DNA of 64,000 bases from Congeria kusceri (Eukaryota > Mollusca > Bivalvia > Myida > Dreissenidae): positions 81,314,704 to 81,378,703 of the forward strand of contig CM051024.1 of NCBI GenBank assembly GCA_027627225.1. The letters run 5' to 3'. Both the position numbers and the translations under genes were made by a program. Below are positions 55,896 to 64,000 of the stretch, one piece after another (positions within the stretch are counted from its first letter, which is position 1; the number at the start of each line of letters is the position of its first letter). The notes under the pieces are model-generated. The model worked only from the letters and a program-made list of their open reading frames with translations, did no database searches and was not told the DNA's origin.

Positions 55896-56117
55896 TTTAT
55901 ATGATTTCATTTTGTTCTGATGCATGTTTAAAGGAACCTGTTCACATATTTGTAAATTGGCAATTTACAAAACTTTTGTCATGGATTCCAAAAACAAATT
56001 ACACATTATATACAAACAACCAAAATAACACTCGTGACTAAAAAAAGGGAAATATATTGGAAGTATTGTTTCGTTTATGGATAATTATTAATCGAAATGG
56101 ATACAATTATAAAGTGT
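55896..56117. other. Non-coding, AFG1L 3' flank
   Basis: AT-rich. The first AATAAA after the AFG1L stop that I noted is at 56338, in the next repeat-flanked stretch, so the end of the transcript is not fixed. Confidence 0.4.
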
Positions 56118-56262
56118 TTGTAACGCTTTTTATCGGTATTTTGGAAAACACGTGTATCACTTACATAACATCAAAAATGTGCTAACAAGTCTTACTGGCC
56201 GAGTTGTTAGCGTATGAGATTTTTTATCCGGAAGGTCCTGTGTTCAAGTCCTGGCAAAGGCA
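56118..56262 (+). repeat. tRNA-like repeat, copy 1
   Basis: A leader TTGTAACGCTTTTTATCGGT with ATTTTGGAAAACACGTGTAT precedes a tRNA-like body at 56189-56262 (ACTGGCCGAGTTGTTAGCG A box; GTGTTCAAGTCC B box), then poly-T. The leader is shared with 57591. Confidence 0.65.
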
Positions 56263-57590
56263 TTTTTTTTTTTTTTTTAAATACGAAAATCTGTGAACAA
56301 GTGCCTTTAAAGATATAAATCCACTTCATTGTATGAAAATAAATGTATTCTTAAAAGAAAGAGCTTCATAAGAAAATCTAAATTATGGACAAAGTTCATG
56401 TTTAATATAATACAGTAGTCCCTTTCATGATGGTTTTAATTATTGTTTTCATTTATTTAATGTTATTTATGTACTTGTTAGTCTGCACCGTTCACGTTTG
56501 GGTATTATTTAAAGGACAGTGGCTACAAAAAGTAATCTCATTTTTAAAATGAATGTTCTGTTATTGTTATTTTTGTTTTAAACAAATATTTACCATTTTA
56601 AGAAATGAATTCAGGAAACCCCAGCTGGTCAATATAACTTGCAGTGGTTGATGCACAAAAACAATATTTGAATATTTAAAATATGGGTATATTTGACTTG
56701 CAAGCATATACAGATGAAAGTGCCTAAAATTGTCTCAAATTCTTTTCTTTTTTTTTTCTCAGAATGTGTAAAACATTTGAGATATTGTTTAATTTATTCT
56801 TACTTTGAAAAACACCACTTTAAGCATTAATGTTTTAGTTTTTGGTGCTGTTAGCCATGTGGGATCTTTTTGTGGACACTGCCCCTTTAAGCAAGTGCTC
56901 ATTACTCAGTTAATCTCAGGGTTTTTAGCTTATTGGTTTGTTTCTAAGCTGAGATTTCTCTTTTGTATATCCCTATTGTAGTTGTATGTGATAAGAAGAA
57001 GTAAATCTTTTAAAAGAAGTTGCACAAATTTTAATTCTGTTTAGAACTTGATATTTAATGTCTAAAGTTATTGAACTATACATTTATTTGTTCTAATGTT
57101 CTGTTTGAATTGTTCATGGCAGCTTTGAATCTATGCAATGTGTAAATCTTGTTACAGTTTTAGTTTGGTAATTTTATAGCAAGTTGTCCCCATGATGTTA
57201 TTTCTTGTTATTGTATCATTTTATTATTTATTGTTTTGATTTTTAAGACTTGTTAGTGAAATATGTATAATAATACTAGTTTGCTCCCTTTATTGGAGTG
57301 TTATCAGCAGTTTCAAGAAATTGTACATTCATGTTTTTACAAAACTATGTTTTTGTGTTATTGTTTAAAAAAAAAAACAAGCTAATGCATAAACTATCTT
57401 AAGAAAGATCCGTTGATTTATAATTTTGAAGAACCAGTCTGCTTAATTTGCATCTGTTTTCAACAATTTATAACATACGATCACATAAATTATGTTTTAT
57501 ACTCTCGAATCATGTCAATTAACAATGGATAAAAATAGTGCTTGCACATATACATCGTTTTACTTATTGCAAATTCGTGTTTGTAACAAT
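56263..57590. other. Non-coding, no gene seen
   Basis: AT-rich with T-runs. No exon or RNA gene recognised. Confidence 0.45.
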
Positions 57591-57730
57591 TTTCATCGGT
57601 ATTTTGGAAAACACGTGTATCACTTACATAGCGTTATACTCGACCAAGTGTATAAGTCTGAATGGTCGAGATGTAAGCGCATGAGATTTTTTATCTCAAA
57701 GGTCCCGGGTTTGAGTCCCGGTGAAGGCAC
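57591..57730 (+). repeat. tRNA-like repeat, copy 2 (Lys-UUU-like loop)
   Basis: The leader ATTTTGGAAAACACGTGTAT is as in copy 1. The tRNA-like body at 57656-57729 has a D arm from AATGGTCGAGATG, an anticodon stem TGAGA/TCTCA around TTTTTTA, a perfect T arm CCGGGTTTGAGTCCCGG, but only 5 of 7 acceptor pairs. A degraded tRNA or SINE head; a functional tRNA is doubtful. Confidence 0.6.
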
Positions 57731-58286
57731 ATTTTTTAATTTACCGTTTTTTTCTGTACATAATGTTTGTTTTAGATGATTCCAGATGCGGTAGTTTTTG
57801 CAGTTAAAAAATGTAATGATATTTTTCAAAAACACGACAAACACAAGTCCCGTGAATGATCAGCAACATCCTTTTAATATTTTTTTTAAGTATATTTAAA
57901 TATGTGCTTTTGTATTTTAACGTGTAAATTTGTATTGAATGTTATATTATTTTCTTTGAAATATTGGAATTTTAAGAAAACCTGGGTAAACCGAAACCAT
58001 GTGAAGACCAAACGATTGGCCCGGTCCTGATGCTGTTTGGCTTTCACGGGTTTTACTGTATCACATTTATAGTTATGAACCTTAAAAACTTGTGCATGCT
58101 AATAATGATATGAATAAGTTTTTCCATGACTGAAAAATTGACAGAAACTGATTGAATCTTTCCCTTTAATATTGTTTCAGTCATTTTCAAATACACCAAC
58201 TAATGGTTCAATTCAACCCAATTAATAAAGAGATTGAGATGTTGAATTGTACTGTATTTCATACTTGTATATTTCAGATTTCATTT
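57731..58286. other. Non-coding, no gene seen
   Basis: AT-rich spacer without recognisable features. Confidence 0.4.
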
Positions 58287-59500
58287 TTAGCTCACTTGTG
58301 CTCATGGTGAGCTTTTGTGGTCGCCTTTTGTCCATCGTGCGTCGTCAACATTTACCTTGTGAACACTCGAGAGGCCACATTTATTGGCCGATCTTCATGA
58401 AACCTGGTCAGAACATTTGTCCCAATGATATCTCGGCCGAGTTCGAAACTGGGTCATGTGGGGTCAAAAACTAGGTCATTAGGTCAAATTGCTTGTGAAC
58501 ACTCGAAGTCACATTTTTTGCCCAATCAACATGAAACTTGCTCAGAACATTTGTTCTAATGATTTCTCGGGTGAGTTTGAAAATGGTTTCGGTCTGTGGA
58601 AAAACATGGCCGCCAGGGGGTGGTGCAGTTTTCCTTATATGGCTATAGAAAAAGCTTGTGAACACTCGAAAAGTCACACTTTCTGTCCAATCGACATAAA
58701 ACTTGCTCAGAACCTTTGTTCTTATGATATCTCGGTCGAGTTCGAAAATGGTTCCGCTCCATTGAAAAACATAGCCGCCAGGGGGCGGGGCAGTCTTTCC
58801 TTATATGGCTATAGGATAAGCTTGTGAACACTCTAGAAGTCACATTTTTTGCCCAATCAACATGAAACTTGCTCAGAACCTTTGTTCTTATGATATCTTG
58901 GCTGAGTTTTAAAATGGTTCCGGTCCGTTGAAAAACATGGCTGCCAGGGCTGGGGTCAGTTTTCCTTATATGGCTATAGGAAAAGCTTGTGAACATTCTA
59001 GAAGTCACATTGTTTGCCCAATCACCATGAAACTTGCTCCGAACCTTTGTTCTAATGATATCTCGGCCGAGTTCAAAAATGGTTCCTGTCCGGTGAAAAA
59101 CATGGCCGCCAGGGGGGGGGGGCAGTTTTCCTTATATGGCTATAGGAAAAGCTTGTGAACACTCTAGAAGTGACATTGTTTGCCCAATCTTCATGAATCT
59201 TGGTCAGGACATTTGTCCTAATGAGATCTCGACCGAGTTCGAATCTGGGTCATGTGGGGTCAAAAACTAGGTCTCTAGGTTAAATTGAAGAAAAGCTTGT
59301 TAGCACTCTAGAAGTCACATTTTTGCCCAATCTTTATGAAACTTGGTCAGAACATTTGTCCCAATGATATCTCGGCAGAGTTCAGATCTCGGTCATGTGG
59401 GGTCAAAAACTAGTTCACTATGTGAAATTGAAGAAAAAGCGTTTTAACACTATAGAAGTCACATTTTTTGCCCAATCTTCATGAAACTTGGTCAGAACAT
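58287..59500 (+). repeat. Tandem array, ~8 units of 133-165 bp
   Basis: It starts TTTAGCTCACTTGTGCTCAT. Units are marked by TTGTGAACACTC (58358, 58491, 58656, 58821, 58986, 59152, then degenerate near 59296 and 59440), ATGAAACTTGCTCAGAAC and GATATCTCGGCCGAGTTC. Four central units share AAACATGGCCGCCAGGG. The overlapping frames on both strands are repeat artefacts. Confidence 0.85.
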
Positions 59501-59825
59501 ATTATGTTCTGTCTGGAAATTGTGTTGATAAGGACATTGTCATCTTCATGTTTCATAAAGTAACGTGGATACACGGTTTGAACCGTTTCGTTAATGCGGC
59601 GACGCGCAACGCATAAAGCAGTCGTTTTTTTTTTTTGCGGCACGATTGTGCCTTTTTAACGCATAACTGAGATGAGTACATATGTATACAGTTGAAATTT
59701 TTTTAGAAAATGCAACGACCTCGGCGCCCACGATTTAACGATGATGATGATGATAATGATGATGATACTGTTGCACCTGCTGGTGCTGATGATGATTGTG
59801 ATGTATTTGCAACAATCAATAAACT

Positions 59826-60178
59826 ATAAAGGGACATAACAATGTTCAAGCAAAATCATTAAAATGCAGCCTATTTGCAGTTTGCACATATACACTCAAT
59901 ACAATTAGTCATTTCTGTTTAATGAAATTTGAGTTACTGCATGTAGAGAAGGCGTACACAAACTATGAATAGTCAAAACTACATTGGCTATAGATTACTT
60001 GTATAAAGGGACATAACAATGTTGAAGCAAAAAAATGCAGCCTATTTGCAGTTTGCACATATAAACTCAATACAATTAGTCATTTCTGTTTAATGAAATT
60101 TGAGTTACTGCATGTAGAGAAGGCGTACACGAACTATGAATAGTCAAAACTACATTGGCTATAGATTACTTGTTTAAA
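59826..60178 (+). repeat. ~176-bp tandem duplication
   Basis: TAAAGGGACATAACAATGTT … GAGTTACTGCATGTAGAGAA … GGCTATAGATTACTTGT occurs twice in a row with few differences (one ~7-bp deletion). It is a recent duplication. Confidence 0.9.
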
Positions 60179-61271
60179 GGTTTATTCACTATGGGCAAGA
60201 GGTTTCGAGAAGTCTGCAAATTGTGTAAATATTAGCAAATAAAAAATGTTAGAATATACACAGTCACACGTCTATGAAATTAAATTAAATGTGTGTTTAT
60301 GACGAAAATGTATAAAAAAAGGTGCCTGAAGACATACAGGGTGACCGACAAAAAAAGATACATGCTGGTTCCGGTACTCTCCGCCCATCAACTGTGTTGT
60401 GCGAGGGAATAATAACATGTTTATTCTTCCGTACGTTCATTATTATTGTTTATGAGGCGCTGGTTTTCCTTTTTGCCGCATAAACGTTGTCACGTTTTTG
60501 CGCTGAAAATCACCGCATAAATACGTTTGCTCACGTTTTTTGCGGCGACGTGCATATCACAGCTTTACGGTTAGTGAAAAATATAGGATCTTTAAAAGAA
60601 ATCAATAATATTTACATGAGGAGTTCAGAAAAGTTATGCAAATCATAAAAAGCTTTTCTTGCTATTTAACACATTTACTTCATACAATCATTGAAAGGTT
60701 TTCAATCAGGGATCAAAGCATTGACAAATTGGATACGTTATTTGTAATTAAAATAGAAGATAAATAAAACCCCAGAAATTTTAGCAGGAGAGAAACCCAT
60801 ATTAACCCAATCCTCATAGCATTGCTATTTAAATTAAATAGTTATAATAAGAGGGATTAGTAATTTAATGGAAGAGCAATAGAACTGCATCTTTCCGAGG
60901 CCCGATGAAAATGAGTCAAAATAGTAACAGCTACATCTCTGCTTGTTCACAAGACCAGATCATGGTTGATCATTTGAAAAACGTATCACGCATGTCGTGT
61001 TTTAATGCAACAAACTATTTCATTCTCATTTTGGTATAAGAAGTTGAACTGCGTTAATATTTTTGAACACAGAACATCTGGTTGTGGGAGTTGGTGGTAC
61101 ATTTATAGACAATGTTCCAATATGTGTACATGCACATGCAGTTCTAGAAGTTATGTAATTCGGTATATAAGCACGATGTTATTGGTGGCCGTTTGCGCAC
61201 GGCTACATTAAAACCAGAGCATTTTTTACGCACGTAATTATGTATAACTCTAACATGACACGCGCAGAGTT
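60179..61271. other. Non-coding, no gene seen
   Basis: It includes TTTTTGCGGCGACGTG-like stretches (60538) that echo 59600 (AATGCGGCGACGCG), perhaps ends of one old element spanning 59.57-60.57 kb. No gene. Confidence 0.4.
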
Positions 61272-61405
61272 GACAAAGAACAGAATTCACCGTTGTTAAA
61301 CGATACATAAACAACCCGAAAAATAAAGGTCCGAAACTGCAAAATATAGTTCGCAAATGTAATTGCAGAAACTGTTGCCAGGTCATGTTAGAATCGAAAT
61401 AATAA
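61272..61405 (+). repeat. Foldback family, truncated copy
   Basis: It carries ACAAAGAACAGAATTCACCG, TGTAATTGCAGAAACTGTTG and GTTAGAATCGAAATAAT, as in 50099-50230, without the terminal hairpin. Confidence 0.7.
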
Positions 61406-61717
61406 TTATACTGATAAAATATATGCGAGGTGTTGTTATATTTGTATTGTTTGGAATTATTTAATCGGATTAACTTGACAGTTTGTGTATAATTATGTTA
61501 AGTATGGTGTAGGGGACTTCCGTGAATGGAACGATAATATATTTTATTTAACACTAACGTTTTTCAGTAACATTATCAGGATTTATACGCTCTTATCCAT
61601 GGTTCTGAATATTGTTTTTGTTACCATGGTTACATTTATGGATTATGGCATAAATAAAAAAAGTTAATCCATGCATACACTTGTTTGTGTGTTAATAACA
61701 ACCATCCCTGTATATAG

Positions 61718-62126
61718 TGTTGGTGCTGTGTGCTCCCGTACGTCAGTCCGCCCCGCCTGTCGACTGATGGTTGTATATCGATATGTTAATGTATGGGGAG
61801 GGTGTCATAGTGTTGGTGCTGTGTGCTCCCGTACGTCAGTCCGCCCCGCCTGTCGACTGATGGTTGTATATCGATATGTTAATGTATGGGGAGGGTGTCA
61901 TAGTGTTGGTGCTGTGTGCTCCCGTACGTCAGTCCGCCCCGCCTGTCGACTGATGGTTGTATATCGATATGTTAATGTATGGGGAGGGTGTCATAGTGTT
62001 GGTGCTGTGTGCTCCCGTACGTCAGTCCGCCCCGCCTGTCGACTGATGGTTGTATATCGATATGTTAATGTATGGGGAGGGTGTCATTGTGTTGGTGCTG
62101 TGTGCTCCCGTTCGTCAGTCCGCCCC
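61718..62126 (+). repeat. 93-bp minisatellite, 4.4 copies
   Basis: Units start TGTTGGTGCTGTGTGCTCCC at 61718, 61811, 61904, 61997 and 62090 (partial), and the full ones look identical. Because 93 is a multiple of three, an open frame runs through (SVGAVCSRTSVRPACRLM…). It has no other sign of being a gene. Confidence 0.93.
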
Positions 62127-62474
62127 GTATTCCATCGCAGCGATGATGATGATAATGGCAAAGGCTATCTATAATGAAATAAAGAATGGACACAGAAAAT
62201 ACCACGAACGAGAACTTATTATTTTTCGTGTAAATACGAGTCAATAAAACATTAGACACGAATAGTAAACATATACAATTTGGAATTAATTATTCTATAA
62301 CAAACGTCACAACTATAACAATAACGAACTGTGTTTTCAATATTCTGTCCGCGAGGCGTCCACACAGAGAGTGCACTATAAGTCACTCTAACGTCGGCGA
62401 TTGTCGTCATTACTTTGACAATCATCTTAGATCAGCGGTAATCACAAGAGATACTCGCCTTATCAAGTTCTGTG

Positions 62475-62678
62475 TCAAGAACAATTGCGTAAATGATCGC
62501 TTCCTTCATTGATCAATCGCAGGTTCTGTACATCAGAGCTGTCAGGACTTGAATGAGATATTCGAGAGCGCTTCAGGAGTGCCATATGGCGTCTATGTAC
62601 ACTGTCGATTGATGAATTTAAGGGACGTCCCCAGTAAATGTCTTTAAACTCTCTTAAACAGCCTGTGTTACTGAACAC
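62475..62678 (-). CDS. Doubtful exon of an unknown gene
   Basis: The minus frame encodes RRHMALLKRSRISHSSPDSS … RLINEGSDHLRNCS and stops. Its composition is more protein-like than neighbouring frames, and a GTTGTGTTCAG acceptor-like site lies at its 5' side. It would be a terminal exon. No family recognised and no partner exon found, so it may be chance. Confidence 0.2.
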   Translation of the reverse strand: MFSNTGCLREFKDIYWGRPLNSSIDSVHRRHMALLKRSRISHSSPDSSDVQNLRLINEGSDHLRNCS

Positions 62679-64000
62679 AACTTTGGTAACCCATTTATTT
62701 ACCCCGTACTAAGACTAAAAACTTTTTCGAACACTATAGCAATATTATTGTTTTTAGCATAAACGGGGGGTTTCCGATATTCTAAACAATCCTAAAATTG
62801 CCGGTACATCTTGCGTTATTGTTTAAAATATTTGGAAATAGTTTGATTACTGTATTTAACCTGACGAGTTATTGACAAACGGTCAAAGTACCTTTATACA
62901 TGTGCTAGGAAAGTTACAGATAAAAAACATAAGGCCTTAGGCCAACTATCAAACTGCTGGGATCCAGAGCAGCAAACTCATACCAATACTGCGATTTGGG
63001 GAGTAAGGTCTAAAGCCTAAGATTCATAACTACTATTTGTGGCAAACATGGGAAAGATCTAAAGATAAGCATAACCGTTATTGAATTCAGTTACTGGCTA
63101 TAACAAGCTAGTGCGCATGACCATTTATGAAGACATATTTTCCTTCAGAATCATAATGACATACAGCAGACAACATTAGCAGATGTAGTTAAAAATATTA
63201 TGGTTGAATATGTAGTGTCCGTGACAAAATTAAAGATATAGATCTACATTTGTAACTTGTATTAAAAAAAATAAACTTTACTAAACATTGTAAAACTATG
63301 CACTAAATTAAGTTGTTTTTAACGTTTTTTAGGTCATGCATACGGCACATGTGAGTATTTTTACTATATACCAATTAAAGTTGTGTTTTATTACTGTTGT
63401 TCGATCCTAGTACACATAATCATATAATTTATCTATTTATCTCAATTTGTTAAAATATACACTTTTTCGTATTGTTAACTTATCATCATTTAGAAGGGTA
63501 ATGCGCCTTTAAAGTAATAAATACAAAGGCGTAAACCTTTAATGTCATGATATGTCTCACTTATCTGTCAACTCGCGGACCATTCAATCTCTAAACGTTT
63601 TTCTCGTGCTTGTTCTGGTTCACCGTAGATCTGTTTGTGCCAGTTCTTATATTGTTGTTTTTTTCGGTTCTGAAGTTAATTATTGGAATATTAGAACCAT
63701 CCGAGCTATCAGCTAATTCCGTATTCGTGATTATATGACAAAGTGTTGTAAGCACTGTGTTTAATAACGGAATATCCGCTTTAATCCTGTAAACATAGTG
63801 CAAACGTGTGTTGAGTGTGAAAATTATGACAATATTCCATGGACACATAGGAATTGATGAGTTCAAAACTAATAAGGTGTCTTATTATAGCCATGCACGT
63901 GTTTAAGGTGGATTTATATTGTATTGTTTGAATACTGAAATACTATTCGTAGAAATGACACAGCATGGATAATTTGCGTCAGAGATGTAATTCGGAGAAA
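62679..64000. other. Non-coding, no gene seen
   Basis: AT-rich. A 91-codon minus frame at 63591-63866 has no family features or clear splice sites. Confidence 0.4.

Noticed and set aside
58489..59158. Frames encoding repeated 'NMAARG' peptides
   Set aside because: Products of the 165-bp array; also open antisense.
61671..62174. 167-codon Cys-containing frame
   Set aside because: Four identical 93-bp minisatellite units; no signal peptide, domain or splice evidence.

Overview
The window looks like nuclear DNA of a bivalve mollusc. The genes are split into small exons by introns with GT-AG (once GC-AG) borders. There are three recognisable animal genes and a dense layer of bivalve-type repeats: tandem arrays carrying GGGCAATAACTC-like blocks, foldback and TIR elements, and tRNA-derived SINEs with a conserved 3' domain. 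The GTGTCGTGGGGAAACTGGGC-type TIR element at 55.6-55.9 kb is of a kind I associate with dreissenid mussels. That species guess is from memory and unverified.

Layout. 0-9.7 kb is repeats only, including a nested composite element at 5.98-7.92 kb. 9.7-10.9 kb (minus) is one long exon of a chymotrypsin-fold serine protease. 11.7-14.3 kb (minus) is a three-exon gene for an unrecognised protein of about 416 residues. 15.0-18.8 kb holds non-autonomous TIR and foldback elements. 19.7-22.0 kb (minus) holds the last four exons of a CDC25 dual-specificity phosphatase, including the complete catalytic domain. 22.4-28.3 kb (plus) is an apparently intact tyrosine-recombinase retrotransposon of the DIRS/Ngaro order: a gag-like ORF, an RT-RNase H ORF and a tyrosine recombinase ORF between two 416-bp direct repeats that read as identical. 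29.7-30.2 kb is a dead non-LTR retrotransposon tail. 31.2-33.5 kb is microsatellite and minisatellite DNA with a SINE inside. 35.1-36.2 kb holds a TIR element with a 5-bp target duplication and a 140-bp near-perfect palindrome.

37.9-42.3 kb (plus) is a two-exon gene for a secreted-to-membrane mucin-like protein: signal peptide, small thrombospondin-like Cys-rich domain, 16-residue Ser/Pro/Thr repeats, one membrane helix and a basic tail. 43.4-47.6 kb is a polypyrimidine tract and tandem arrays, one with a datable nested insertion. 47.9-55.5 kb (plus) holds eight consecutive exons of AFG1L/LACE1, a mitochondrial AAA ATPase, running from just after Walker B to the C-terminus. The 5' half of that gene was not found. 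55.6-64 kb is repeats: a TIR element, tRNA-like repeats, a 165-bp array, a 175-bp duplication and a 93-bp minisatellite, plus one doubtful exon at 62.5 kb.

The host genes share no evident pathway, which is normal for an animal contig. The retrotransposon is the one self-contained multi-gene system: its three ORFs would supply particle/RNA binding, cDNA synthesis and site-specific integration. All coordinates and splice joins come from reading by eye; none was checked by alignment or transcripts.
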